Assembly (NCBI GenBank): GCA_965243245.1
Contig: OZ251536.1
Span: 992,001 to 1,056,000 of the forward strand
Source of the DNA: JAYQKL01 sp965243245
GTDB taxonomy: Bacteria > Pseudomonadota > Alphaproteobacteria > RS24
Length of the DNA: 64,000 nucleotides
Direction of reading: 5' to 3'
This document shows positions 36,684 to 45,348 of this stretch, in pieces (within the stretch, counting starts at the first letter, position 1; each line of letters starts with the position of its first letter). The notes under the pieces were generated by a model. It did not search any database and was not told the DNA's origin. It worked only from the letters and a program-made list of their open reading frames with translations. The position numbers and the translations under genes were made by a program.

Positions 36684-39560
36684 TTAATGCGCTTCATCCC
36701 AGTTGTGCGCCGCGGCGGCGTCCACCACGAGCGGCACAGATAATTTCAGACGCGGGGCACAAGCTGTCTCCATCACTTGCGTCACCAATTCGATAAGCCT
36801 ATCGCTTTGTTGTTCACTCACCTCAAAAATCAATTCATCATGCACTTGCAATAACATCCGCGCGCCCGTGTCAGATTGCCTCAAGGCGGGTAGCATCTGT
36901 ATCATTGCGCGGCGAATAATATCTGCGGCCGCACCCTGAATGGGCGCGTTAATAGCCGCGCGTTCAGCAAAAGCGCGGCGGGCAGGAATTTTACTGTCAA
37001 TTTCGCGCAAGTGAATTTTTCGCCCAAAAACTGTACTCACAAACCCCTGCGCATGAGCCTCGGATTTCACCGCTTCCATATAGTCTTTAATGCCGGGGAA
37101 TTTTTCAAAATACGCGCTGATATAACGCGCCGCTTCGCTACGTGAAATACCGAGTTGATTTGCTAAACCAAAAGCCGAGATACCATAAATGATTCCAAAA
37201 TTAATCGCTTTGGCGCGGCGGCGTATTTCTGAACTCATGCCCTTAATCGGTTCCCCAAAGATTTCAGATGCCGTCATCGCATGAATATCCAGCCCCTCAG
37301 CAAAGGCCTGTTTAAGAGCTGAAATATCGGCAATATGAGCAAGCAACCGTAATTCGATCTGGCTGTAATCAGCACTGACGAGCCTATTGCCTTCCTCGGC
37401 AATAAATGCCGTGCGGATGCGCCGTCCATCCTCGGTTCGAATTGGGATGTTTTGCAGATTCGGATAAGACGAAGACAGCCGCCCCGTCGTCGTCGCCGCC
37501 AGCGAATAAGAAGTATGAATACGCCCCGTTTGTGGATTAATGAATGTCGGCAACGCATCTGTATAAGTGGATTTAAGTTTAGCGAGCCCGCGCCATGCCA
37601 AGATATGAGCGGGCAAATCATGCCCCTGTACGGCAAGCATTTCCAACACATCTGCCCCTGTTCCCCACGCGCCTGTTTTTGTTTTTTTGCCGCCTTCTAG
37701 TCGCATTTTATTGAATAAAATTTCTCCCAGCTGTTTAGGGCTCGCAATGTTGAAACTTTCCCCCGCCGCCGCATAAATAGTCGTTTCTATAGCCGCCATT
37801 TTCTGCGCAAACTCACCAGACAAACGTGACAAAACCCTTCGGTCAACCTTCACCCCATGGCTTTCCATTTCGACAATCACCTCAATCAAAGGTCGTTCCG
37901 TGCCCTCATAAACCGAGACCACCTTTGCCTTAACCATTTCATGTTTCAAATAATGCCAGAGGCGTAACGTAACATCAGCATCTTCGCCAGCATAAGCCGT
38001 CGCTTGGTCAATCGGCACTTGGTCAAAGGTAATCTGCGCCTTGCCGCTTCCTAAAAGTGTCTTAATAGAGATCGGCTGGTGAGCAAGATAGAGCTTAGAC
38101 AACTCATCCATGCCATGCCCATGTGCGCCTGCGGAAACCGCATATGACATCAACATCGTGTCATCGACAGGGCTAACCTGCACACCGCGTTGCTTGAAAA
38201 TTTGTAAATCGAATTTAGCATTTTGCAAAACTTTCAAAACAGCCGAGTCTGTAAAAAGGGGCTGTAATGCCTCTAGCACCTTATCGCTATTAAGCTGGGG
38301 CGGCGCGTCTGCATCTAATAATGCCAGCCCTTCTTGGCGTCCTTCTTGGCATCCATGTGCAAGCGGAATATAACAAGCCTCGCCGGGTGCCGTGGCTAAA
38401 GATATACCAACCAAATTACAACCAACACTATCTAAACCATCCGTTTCCGTATCAAGGGCTATCACGCCTGCGGCACGCGCTTTTGCAATCCATTTATGCA
38501 AGCTATCCATATCTGTTACACACGCATAAGCACGCGCCTCAATAGGCGGAAAATTAAAAGATTTTCCCGCCCTGCTAAGGTCTTGTACCGCCTCGTTTTT
38601 TTCAAACGCCAGATCGCTTTGCGGTAACACAGAAGCAGATAAAACCTCATTCGCGCCAAAAGCATCGGCATCAAAATCATAACGCTTCGCTAAACGTTTG
38701 GTTAAAGTGTTGAACTCCATCGCTTTGACAAACCCCATCAGAGCCGCCGGGTCAGGCGCAACAAGGCTTGTTTCATCTAAAGGGGTCGGCAAAATTATGT
38801 CTTTTTTCAAAGTCACCAAATCACGACTGAGCCGCGCCATATCAGCAAATTCGATTAAATTTTCGCGGCGTTTAGCTTGTTTGATTTCACCCGCGCGCGC
38901 CAGCAATGTATCAAGGTCGCCATATTCATTAATCAATAAAGCCGCCGTTTTAATTCCGATACCGGGCACGCCGGGAACATTATCAACGCTGTCGCCCGCC
39001 AGCGATTGCACATCAATCACGCGCTCTGGTCCGACACCGAATTTCTCAGCCACCTCAGCAGGACCAATTTTGCGGTCTTTCATCGTATCCACCATATCAA
39101 TGCGGTGCGTGACAAGCTGCATTAAATCCTTATCCGAAGAAACAATCGTGACGCGTGCGCCGTCAGCCTCGGCGGCGGTTGCATAAGCGGCAATTAAATC
39201 ATCAGCCTCAAAGCCCTCCAATTCAACCGAAGGAATACCAAAAGCACGCACCGCTTCTCGCACGAGCGGGAATTGCGGGATTAGGTCTTCTGGCGTCTCT
39301 GAGCGATTGGCTTTATATTCGGGGTAGATGTCATTGCGAAAAGTCTTGCTTGAGGCGTCAAAGATCACGGCTAGATGAGTTGGCGTTTCTTGCGCGTCCA
39401 TTTCGTTGATGAGCTTGACCAGCATGTTACAAAAGCCTGAAATGGCCCCGACGGGTAGCTTATCGCTTTTACGGGTTAAGGGCGGCAGAGCATGATAGGC
39501 GCGGAAAATATAGCCCGAGCCGTCCACAAGATAAAGATGGTCATTTTTAGTTAGAGGCAT
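36684..39560 (-). CDS. polA: DNA polymerase I
   Basis: Repair and Okazaki-fragment polymerase. 958 aa with three domains: 5'-3' exonuclease (L-Y-L-V-D-G-S-G-Y-I-F-R at the start and helix-hairpin-helix N-V-P-G-V-P-G-I-G), 3'-5' proofreading exonuclease (I-A-L-D-T-E-T-D-G-L near residue 370), and family A polymerase (S-A-D-Y-S-Q-I-E-L-R and Q-V-H-D-E-L-I-F-E). Convergent with pckA, 49 bp apart. Confidence 0.97.
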   Translation of the reverse strand: MPLTKNDHLYLVDGSGYIFRAYHALPPLTRKSDKLPVGAISGFCNMLVKLINEMDAQETPTHLAVIFDASSKTFRNDIYPEYKANRSETPEDLIPQFPLVREAVRAFGIPSVELEGFEADDLIAAYATAAEADGARVTIVSSDKDLMQLVTHRIDMVDTMKDRKIGPAEVAEKFGVGPERVIDVQSLAGDSVDNVPGVPGIGIKTAALLINEYGDLDTLLARAGEIKQAKRRENLIEFADMARLSRDLVTLKKDIILPTPLDETSLVAPDPAALMGFVKAMEFNTLTKRLAKRYDFDADAFGANEVLSASVLPQSDLAFEKNEAVQDLSRAGKSFNFPPIEARAYACVTDMDSLHKWIAKARAAGVIALDTETDGLDSVGCNLVGISLATAPGEACYIPLAHGCQEGRQEGLALLDADAPPQLNSDKVLEALQPLFTDSAVLKVLQNAKFDLQIFKQRGVQVSPVDDTMLMSYAVSAGAHGHGMDELSKLYLAHQPISIKTLLGSGKAQITFDQVPIDQATAYAGEDADVTLRLWHYLKHEMVKAKVVSVYEGTERPLIEVIVEMESHGVKVDRRVLSRLSGEFAQKMAAIETTIYAAAGESFNIASPKQLGEILFNKMRLEGGKKTKTGAWGTGADVLEMLAVQGHDLPAHILAWRGLAKLKSTYTDALPTFINPQTGRIHTSYSLAATTTGRLSSSYPNLQNIPIRTEDGRRIRTAFIAEEGNRLVSADYSQIELRLLAHIADISALKQAFAEGLDIHAMTASEIFGEPIKGMSSEIRRRAKAINFGIIYGISAFGLANQLGISRSEAARYISAYFEKFPGIKDYMEAVKSEAHAQGFVSTVFGRKIHLREIDSKIPARRAFAERAAINAPIQGAAADIIRRAMIQMLPALRQSDTGARMLLQVHDELIFEVSEQQSDRLIELVTQVMETACAPRLKLSVPLVVDAAAAHNWDEAH

Positions 39561-39657
39561 ATTTTTACATTTTTGTTATCGACAAATATAATTTGATATT
39601 TAGAACAATTTTATATTCCTAGCTAGTTATAAAATCCTGCACACATAACGCAAATAA

Positions 39658-39687
39658 TTGACCCTAATAGATGCAACATGGTAAACT
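39658..39687 (+). promoter_or_regulatory. Promoter-like start of repeated RNA element, copy 1
   Basis: TTGACC (39658-39663), 18-bp spacer, TAAACT (39682-39687). The same pattern with TAACTT and TAATCT starts the other two copies, and the sequence from TTGACC to ACATGGTAA is the best conserved upstream block. Sigma70-type promoter by inspection only. Confidence 0.45.
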
Positions 39688-39693
39688 AGCCAC

Positions 39694-39908
39694 AGAGTTA
39701 GACCTTACTTGATTTTGGGGTCTAATTGCGGGGTTTTACAACCTCTCAAGAAGCGGCAGTGACACCTGCCGTCGTTAAAGTCATCTCGACATTAAGTCGG
39801 GGTGGCGGCGTCATACAATAGGTCTCGCGGCTAAAAGCGTCGCAGTCGTCTTCTTGCGATTTGTAAACACCCCGGCACCAGTCAAAAAGATTGGTGCCGT
39901 TTTGTTTA
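39694..39908 (+). ncRNA. Candidate structured RNA / leader, copy 1 of 3
   Basis: Non-coding stretch in the 370-bp gap between polA and the next gene. Hairpin CGGCAG-TGACAC-CTGCCG (39754-39771); small hairpin CGAC-ATTAA-GTCG; long-range stem GGGGTG (39799-39804) with CACCCC (39868-39873), enclosing a conserved core beginning G-C-G-G-C-G-T-C-A-T-A; and a terminator-like hairpin GGCACCA/TGGTGCC (39874-39898) followed by a T-rich tract. Two further copies share layout with paired changes in stems. It may be an independent small RNA or the attenuated leader of the ORF starting at 39931. I do not recognise the family. Ends are approximate. Confidence 0.5.
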
Positions 39909-39930
39909 ATCAAATAATGGGGTTTTAATC

Positions 39931-40392
39931 ATGGACGACTACAGCTTATTAGCCGACTTACTGAATAAATTTCACACCAGCACCGATTGGATAAAAATGC
40001 TTTGGCTCGTTACCATACCGCTTCTGCTATTAGGGCTTGGCTGGTATTTAAAGGAAATGTTTATCTCTTTTAGCGATGCTTTTTTCAATGCTATTGCAGA
40101 AGTTTTTGCGCGAATCTTTCCCAAACAAAAACAAGAGCCAGAGGGCTATCTGGTTTACAGCATTTACCGCAATAGTGACGACAAGCTAGTCGTTTATACC
40201 TATGCAGACGCCTCAGAAACTGCATTAGAAGACATCCCCACTGACAATAATCTTGGGAATGTTGGGAATGTGGTCGTGCTTCCGACTATCCAAAAACTTC
40301 AGGACTCGTCCGCAGACTCGCCCGAAGACTCCCCCGAAAATTCCCCCGAAAATTCCCCCGAAAATTCCCCCGAAGAACCACCCATGCCATAA
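39931..40392 (+). CDS. Small one-helix membrane protein of unknown family, paralogue 1
   Basis: 153 aa. Not recognised. Residues 1-21 are polar, one hydrophobic helix spans about 22-40 (M-L-W-L-V-T-I-P-L-L-L-L-G-L-G-W-Y-L), then an amphipathic stretch, a basic-Pro linker, and a conserved soluble block V-Y-S-I-Y-R-N-S-D-D-K-L-V-V-Y-T-Y. The tail is acidic and ends with three S-P-E-N repeats and E-E-P-P-M-P. A second copy at 45349 is almost identical in the first 40 residues and in the soluble block but differs in the tail. Both follow a copy of the structured element by about 25 bp. GGGG lies about 8 nt before the ATG. Confidence 0.75.
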   Translation: MDDYSLLADLLNKFHTSTDWIKMLWLVTIPLLLLGLGWYLKEMFISFSDAFFNAIAEVFARIFPKQKQEPEGYLVYSIYRNSDDKLVVYTYADASETALEDIPTDNNLGNVGNVVVLPTIQKLQDSSADSPEDSPENSPENSPENSPEEPPMP

Positions 40393-40483
40393 AGAAAGGC
40401 GACATAAAGACGTCATAAAGGCGGCGGGCTTTTGCATAATTAGGGCGCACCCTCTTAGTAACTTACAATATATGGTGGCTCAT

Positions 40484-41545
40484 TTAGGCTTGTTTTTTTA
40501 CACAGTAACGCGCCCCACGCCCTTTGCCAACAGCAACCAGATATTCTTGCTCCACCAGTTTTTTCAAGTGCGCCTTGATAGTATTGCGGTTAGAGCCGCT
40601 GGCATCTTCAATCTCACCTACGCTGATTTCCCCGCGGGCATTAGCCAGTTCAAGGATGCTACGTGAAAGTGCAGGTAGGGCTTCGCGCAAAACCCGTTCA
40701 TCCTTTACTTTTTGAGCTAAATTATCTTTTTGCTTCACCATCGATTTCAAAAAAAACATTACCCATGGCTCCCAATTTTGTTGACCATCGCGGATGGTTC
40801 TTTGTGTTCTATTGAGTGCTAAGTAATAATTCTCTTTATTCGCCTCAATCACCGCTTCCAGCGAGCTATATAGCACGTAAGAATATCCAGCACGTAGCAA
40901 GAGCAATGTTGTCAAAATACGCGACAGTCTGCCGTTCCCATCCTGAAACGGATGAACCGCGAGAAATACCGTGATAAATACAGCTATCAGCAATAACGGA
41001 TGCTGCGCTTCATCGTTGGCCTGACTCTGATACCACGCCACCAACTCTTCCATCATGGCTGGCGTTTCAAATGGCGTGGCGGTTTGGAAAACAACACCAA
41101 TACTTTTACCATCCGTAGCAAATGCCTCTACACGATTATCAACCGCTTTATACTTGCCTCGATGCGTATCATCCTTGGTGCTATATTTCAATAACGCGCC
41201 ATGCAATTGCTTTAGATGATTTTCAGTCAATGTAATCGATGCATGGCTTTCAAACACCATCTCCATCGCATCAGCATATCCGTCTACTTCTTGCTCATCG
41301 CGCGTGGAAAATGACTCTACCTCCAGCTTGGAAAGGCGTTTTTCTACCGCCTCATCGCTGAGCTTCGCCCCTTCAATACGAGTCGAAGAACCAACACTCT
41401 CAATGGTTGCAATGCGCTTTAAACTCATCAAGCGATCTGGCGCTAAATCTTGCGTAGCCTGCCATCTTCCCTTAAATTCATCAATCTCACTGATAGCCTT
41501 CAAAATCTCTGGCGTAATCTCTATGGGCTTAAATTTAGGCATCAT
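40484..41545 (-). CDS. Fic/DOC-family protein with N-terminal inhibitory motif
   Basis: Fic enzymes usually transfer AMP from ATP to target proteins. Active-site motif H-P-F-Q-D-G-N-G-R at residues 198-206 is complete. The autoinhibitory motif S-S-T-R-I-E-G (53-59) marks a class II Fic protein, and the C-terminus (about 290-353) looks like a winged helix (S-G-S-N-R-N-T-I-K-A-H-L-K-K-L), so it may bind DNA. 353 aa. Two ATGs (41545, 41542) follow AGAGG. Its promoter region is the phased repeat array upstream. Confidence 0.92.
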   Translation of the reverse strand: MMPKFKPIEITPEILKAISEIDEFKGRWQATQDLAPDRLMSLKRIATIESVGSSTRIEGAKLSDEAVEKRLSKLEVESFSTRDEQEVDGYADAMEMVFESHASITLTENHLKQLHGALLKYSTKDDTHRGKYKAVDNRVEAFATDGKSIGVVFQTATPFETPAMMEELVAWYQSQANDEAQHPLLLIAVFITVFLAVHPFQDGNGRLSRILTTLLLLRAGYSYVLYSSLEAVIEANKENYYLALNRTQRTIRDGQQNWEPWVMFFLKSMVKQKDNLAQKVKDERVLREALPALSRSILELANARGEISVGEIEDASGSNRNTIKAHLKKLVEQEYLVAVGKGRGARYCVKKQA

Positions 41546-41560
41546 CTATTCCTCTGAGTA

Positions 41561-41690
41561 TCCAATTATATCCAATTATATCCAATTATATCCATTTCAT
41601 ACCCATTAGCAAAAACAATATCCAATTATATCCATTTCATACCCATTAGCAAAAACAATATCCAATTATATCCAATTATATCCAATTATA
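41561..41690 (-). repeat. Phased 10-bp repeat array upstream of fic
   Basis: Seven copies of TCCAATTATA (minus strand TATAATTGGA) arranged 3 + 1 + 3, separated by two identical 30-bp segments (41591-41620 and 41631-41660), so the whole 130 bp keeps a 10-bp register. Each unit carries TATAAT on the minus strand, i.e. a consensus -10 box reading towards fic. Likely an operator or promoter array; no spacer diversity, so not CRISPR. Confidence 0.85.
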
Positions 41691-41805
41691 TCCGTTTTGA
41701 TGAGGCGGTTGCTTCAATTTGCGCTCATCTTTAAGCTGGACTTTTTCTATGTAAGCCCTCATTTTAAAAACACACAAAACAGATAATATAGCAAAAAGAA
41801 ACAAA

Positions 41806-42774
41806 ATGTCAGATAGCTCTCAATACCCTACCATGGCGATCTGCGCGCATGGACTCGAAAAAACCTACGCCGCAAGCGGTAGTAATGCCCCTCAAAAAGC
41901 CCTGCAAGGAATCGATTTGGATATTCCGCAAGGGTCGATTTTCGGACTGCTCGGCCCTAATGGTGCAGGCAAATCGACATTTATAAATATTCTGGCGGGT
42001 CTGACGGTGAAGTCTAGCGGCACAGTGAAAGTATGGGGCTTTGATATCGACACCAACCCGCGGATGGCACGCGCTTCGATTGGCGTTGTGCCGCAGGAGT
42101 TGAGTCTGGACGCGTATTTCACACCGCTCGAATCAATGGAACTGCAAGCCGGTCTTTATGGCGTTCCCAAACGTCAGCGCCGCTCGATGGAACTGCTCGG
42201 CGCCATGAAACTAAAAGACAAAGCAAATGCTTATTCGCGTTCACTTTCTGGCGGGATGCGTCGTCGCTTATTGGTTGCGAAGGCGATGGTTCACGGCCCG
42301 CCGATTCTGGTTTTGGACGAGCCAACCGCCGGCGTGGACTTGGAACTGCGTAAGCAATTATGGGATTATGTGCAAGACCTCAATCGCCAAGGCGTGACGA
42401 TTGTTTTGACGACACATTATCTTGAAGAAGCCCAAGCCTTATGCGATCGGATTGCTATCATTGACCATGGTGAAGTTGTTGCCTGTGACGAGACGCGCAA
42501 TCTGCTGAGGCTTATTGATCATAAAAGGCTGATTGTTCAGCCTGTGGTTTCTTTGTCGTGTTTGTCGGCTGATTTGCGTGATGTTTTGAGTGGTTTTTCA
42601 CCTGTATTGCAGTCTGATGGTCGTTTGAGTTTGACGTTTCAGCCCGGGGTTTCGACGGCTGGTGATGTTTTGTCAAGTTTGTCGTCGGCCGGGATTTTGA
42701 TAAGTGATATTGAAAGCGAAGGCAACAGTCTTGAGAAGGTTTTTATGAAGCTGACGGGTTCTGGTGTTGTTTAG
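41806..42774 (+). CDS. ABC transporter ATP-binding protein (ABC-2/DrrA type), no permease nearby
   Basis: ATPase subunit of an exporter of the DrrA/ABC-2 class. Walker A G-P-N-G-A-G-K-S-T, signature S-L-S-G-G-M-R-R-R, Walker B I-L-V-L-D-E-P-T-A-G-V-D, and switch His in T-T-H-Y. 322 aa with a C-terminal extension of about 90 residues. The membrane subunit that normally follows is absent: the next feature is tRNA-Arg. The C-terminal region is written with TTG/GTT-rich codons, unlike the first half. Confidence 0.9.
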   Translation: MSDSSQYPTMAICAHGLEKTYAASGSNAPQKALQGIDLDIPQGSIFGLLGPNGAGKSTFINILAGLTVKSSGTVKVWGFDIDTNPRMARASIGVVPQELSLDAYFTPLESMELQAGLYGVPKRQRRSMELLGAMKLKDKANAYSRSLSGGMRRRLLVAKAMVHGPPILVLDEPTAGVDLELRKQLWDYVQDLNRQGVTIVLTTHYLEEAQALCDRIAIIDHGEVVACDETRNLLRLIDHKRLIVQPVVSLSCLSADLRDVLSGFSPVLQSDGRLSLTFQPGVSTAGDVLSSLSSAGILISDIESEGNSLEKVFMKLTGSGVV

Positions 42775-42873
42775 ATTTTTTTGTTATGGTTTTTGTCGTA
42801 AAATTTTATAACCATATTGCAGTGTTTTAGAGTTGGTTGTAGAGTTGTTTATGTTTTAGATTTTTTTAAGTTT

Positions 42874-42940
<67 letters not shown>

Positions 42941-42950
<10 letters not shown>

Positions 42951-42985
42951 GATTTTATTGAAGGGTGCGCCATTTTCGAGCGCAC
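42941..42985 (+). repeat. Duplicated tRNA-Arg 3' end and small hairpin
   Basis: The last 10 bases of the tRNA, GGGTGCGCCA (42941-42950), recur at 42963-42972. The second copy also forms a 6-bp stem GTGCGC/GCGCAC with 42980-42985. It could be a residual attachment site or a weak terminator. Confidence 0.6.
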
Positions 42986-43016
42986 AAACACAGGCAAACA
43001 CAAATCCATGCATCCT

Positions 43017-44789
43017 TTAATTAGGGTTCTTCATCAAATTTTTGAGATTTTTTCTGACAGATGGGTGTTCTTGATCTGCTTCATTTAAATCAAATTTTTC
43101 TGTGCGAATCATTTCACACGCATTACGGCACAGTAATTTTTTTAGACCTCCAGTGAAAGAAACAACCTCTGATTCTGGATTGTTATGGCGTGCCATCTCA
43201 TCTAGAAATTCTAGTATGCGTTTTTTATTATAGACTTCCTTGGTACGGTTTTCTCTTTGTAGCTTGGTAATAATCTTTTGCCTTTTTTGACGAAGAATCT
43301 GATTTGCAGCATCAATAATAACATCTGGATAAATAAAGTCTTCTATTTCAAAAAGACACTTTGAATCCCTATTATTATCAAATCTCTTGATCAAATATTT
43401 AGTAACGGTCATTTTACCAGAATATTGTCGCGGTTCAATTTTACGACAAACCTCTTTTCCCTTTTTATCATTATCAAGAATGCAACGTATTACTGGCTTA
43501 AAATGAAGCTTATTTACAAATCCAGCTAAAAAAACTAAATGGCCTTTCATACTATCTGCACCACCAGCTACAAGGATATTGGGAACATCAATTTTAAAAT
43601 GTTCTGCAAGTATAGTCAGATATTTTTTATCTGTTTCACCCTCAACTAATAAATTAAAAGGAAGCACATCCCATGCGTCATTTTTAGCTATTCCCATGTG
43701 CTTTTTTATTGCCAATAATTTACAAACACCAGTGGATGGATGCAATTTGGTTTTAATTTCGATAAATGACTGCTTAGGGCGTTTACTGTATTTTTTTTGC
43801 TCCGTTTCAGCATCAAACAAATAGGTGTTTTCAATTGATTCTATGTCGATGAAGTGTTGTGAATGCGTTGTTAAAATTATGCTGATATTATCTTTCTCGA
43901 CAAAAGCAGTGAGATCGGAAAATAGTTTCTTCTGCAACCCCGGCTGGAGGAAAGCCTCTGGCTCATCTAATGCCCATATAGTTTTCTTATCGGCATTTTC
44001 GGCTATATAAGAAATCAATGAAAACAGTACCATCCGTTGAGTGCCGCCACCTTTGCTCTCAAACGAATTATCATTATTATCAAGTAGCGTAAAATCAACG
44101 AGGTCAGAAATGGCTTCTCTTAAAATGTCAAAGTTTGGGAAATTAATTTTCAAACGCCAGTTACTTGAATCTAGCCCATTTACATCGGTTATGAAGCTTT
44201 TTAGATGTTCACTCAATTTATCGGCAATGCCCTTTGTAGCAACCCTAGAAGCTTCAAAAAAACCCTCTAGCTTCTCTAAAGCGTCCTTCCCCTTACTTTT
44301 TTTACTATCAATACTTGGTAAAATTTGATCTTTAAAGATTGATCTTATCAATTGAGGAAGATTTATATTGTTGGATTGTATAAAAAAGAACCGAAATGAA
44401 TTTACAATATTTTTGCAGTCAGTTTCTGTTATATCCTTTTTATTTCGTTTACCACTAATTTCTAAGCTACTATTTTTTTTAAAACCACCTTTGAAAGTTG
44501 TGTTGATTTCGATTTTTTCATCATTCTCACAATCCAAGAAAGTCACAATAATTTGTGATTTGGTGTTCCCTCCGCCGCCGCCATGCACTTTGTGGTAGGG
44601 CATATCGTCTTCGTAAACAAAACGCTTCACATCAAGAGTGAAGAATAAGTCCAAAGCTCTTAGAAAATTAGTTTTACCAATATTGTTTGCACCACAAATG
44701 ATGTTCATTGAATCACAGTTAAAAGGTACCGTAAGATCATTTATTGATCGAAAATTCTTAACTCTTATTTTTGAAATTTCAAGTTTCAT
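43017..44789 (-). CDS. OLD-family ATP-dependent endonuclease (AAA ATPase + TOPRIM)
   Basis: SMC/RecF-like N-terminal ATPase: V-K-N-F-R-S-I-N and Walker A G-A-N-N-I-G-K-T (33-40), signature-like G-G-G-T-Q-R-M, Walker B W-A-L-D-E-P-E, and H-loop T-T-H-S. TOPRIM nuclease follows: L-L-V-E-G-E-T-D-K-K-Y and I-L-D-N-D-K-K-G. About 590 aa from the ATG at 44789; the extra 21 codons to 44852 run into the repeated element. Members of this family act in phage defence (OLD, or GajA when paired with a UvrD helicase). No helicase partner is adjacent, so it is a stand-alone class 1-like enzyme. Confidence 0.88.
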   Translation of the reverse strand: MKLEISKIRVKNFRSINDLTVPFNCDSMNIICGANNIGKTNFLRALDLFFTLDVKRFVYEDDMPYHKVHGGGGGNTKSQIIVTFLDCENDEKIEINTTFKGGFKKNSSLEISGKRNKKDITETDCKNIVNSFRFFFIQSNNINLPQLIRSIFKDQILPSIDSKKSKGKDALEKLEGFFEASRVATKGIADKLSEHLKSFITDVNGLDSSNWRLKINFPNFDILREAISDLVDFTLLDNNDNSFESKGGGTQRMVLFSLISYIAENADKKTIWALDEPEAFLQPGLQKKLFSDLTAFVEKDNISIILTTHSQHFIDIESIENTYLFDAETEQKKYSKRPKQSFIEIKTKLHPSTGVCKLLAIKKHMGIAKNDAWDVLPFNLLVEGETDKKYLTILAEHFKIDVPNILVAGGADSMKGHLVFLAGFVNKLHFKPVIRCILDNDKKGKEVCRKIEPRQYSGKMTVTKYLIKRFDNNRDSKCLFEIEDFIYPDVIIDAANQILRQKRQKIITKLQRENRTKEVYNKKRILEFLDEMARHNNPESEVVSFTGGLKKLLCRNACEMIRTEKFDLNEADQEHPSVRKNLKNLMKNPN

Positions 44790-44802
44790 CGGATTCTTAG
44801 AA

Positions 44803-44832
44803 TTGACCCTAATATATTCAACATGGTAACTT
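44803..44832 (+). promoter_or_regulatory. Promoter-like start of repeated RNA element, copy 2
   Basis: TTGACC at 44803-44808, 18-bp spacer, then TAACTT at 44827-44832. It starts 14 bp from the divergent start of the OLD-family gene, so both may share regulatory DNA. Confidence 0.4.
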
Positions 44833-44839
44833 TTACTCG

Positions 44840-45052
44840 TAGAATTAGACAAAGTCTAGTGCTGGGGCTTAAAAAACCTTTTAAGCAACGGCAGGAGCAT
44901 CTGCCGATATCAAACTGCAATCTAGATTGTAATCTATATTTTGTCGGGGTGGCGGCGTCATAGAATAGGCTCGCGCCGAAAGCGTCGCGGTCGTCTTGTT
45001 GCGACTTTTGAACACCCCGGCACCAGTCAAGTGATTGGTGCCGTTTTGTTTT
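44840..45052 (+). ncRNA. Candidate structured RNA, copy 2 of 3 (no ORF attached)
   Basis: Same layout as copy 1: hairpin CGGCAG-GAGCAT-CTGCCG (44889-44906) with a different loop, stem GGGGTG with CACCCC, inner GTCGC with GCGAC, and terminator hairpin GGCACCA/TGGTGCC (45019-45042) followed by GTTTTGTTTT. No membrane-protein ORF follows; copy 3 starts 25 bp later. That it keeps the fold without an ORF argues for a role of the RNA itself, or for a deletion of the ORF. Confidence 0.5.
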
Positions 45053-45076
45053 AATCAGGCAAGATAGCGCAAATAA

Positions 45077-45106
45077 TTGACCCTAATAGATGCAACATGG
45101 TAATCT
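45077..45106 (+). promoter_or_regulatory. Promoter-like start of repeated RNA element, copy 3
   Basis: TTGACC at 45077-45082, 18-bp spacer, TAATCT at 45101-45106. The upstream bases (GCAAATAA) also match copy 1. Confidence 0.4.
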
Positions 45107-45112
45107 ATTTGC

Positions 45113-45326
45113 AGAGTTAGGCTTCATTTGATTTTGGAGTCTAGTTTCGGGGCTTCAAATCCTCTCCACTAGCGACAGTGGCAACTGTCGTTACCAAACT
45201 GCCATCTCGACATTAAGTCGGGGTGGCGGCGTCATAGAACAGGCTCGCGCCAAAAACGTCGCGGTCATCTAGTGGTGATTTTTGAACACCCCGGCACCAG
45301 TCAAGTGATTGGTGCCGTTTTGTTTA
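45113..45326 (+). ncRNA. Candidate structured RNA / leader, copy 3 of 3
   Basis: Hairpin CGACAG-TGGCAA-CTGTCG (45173-45190): compared with copies 1 and 2, both sides of one base pair changed (G-C to A-T), a compensatory substitution. GGGGTG (45220-45225) pairs with CACCCC (45287-45292). The inner GTCGC here faces GTGAT, still pairable with two G-U wobbles. Terminator hairpin GGCACCA/TGGTGCC (45293-45316) plus T-rich tract, then the ORF at 45349. Confidence 0.5.
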
Positions 45327-45348
45327 ACCAAATAACGGGGTTCTAATC

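Noticed and set aside
40225..40437. Minus-strand frame rich in G-G-I-F
   Set aside because: It is the antisense shadow of the S-P-E-N repeats of the small membrane protein at 39931.
41561..41690. Possible CRISPR array
   Set aside because: The units are only 10 bp, the two intervening 30-bp segments are identical to each other, and no cas genes are near.
43017..44789. Gabija system
   Set aside because: The ATPase/TOPRIM gene lacks an adjacent UvrD-like GajB gene; only the repeated RNA element and tRNA-Arg flank it.
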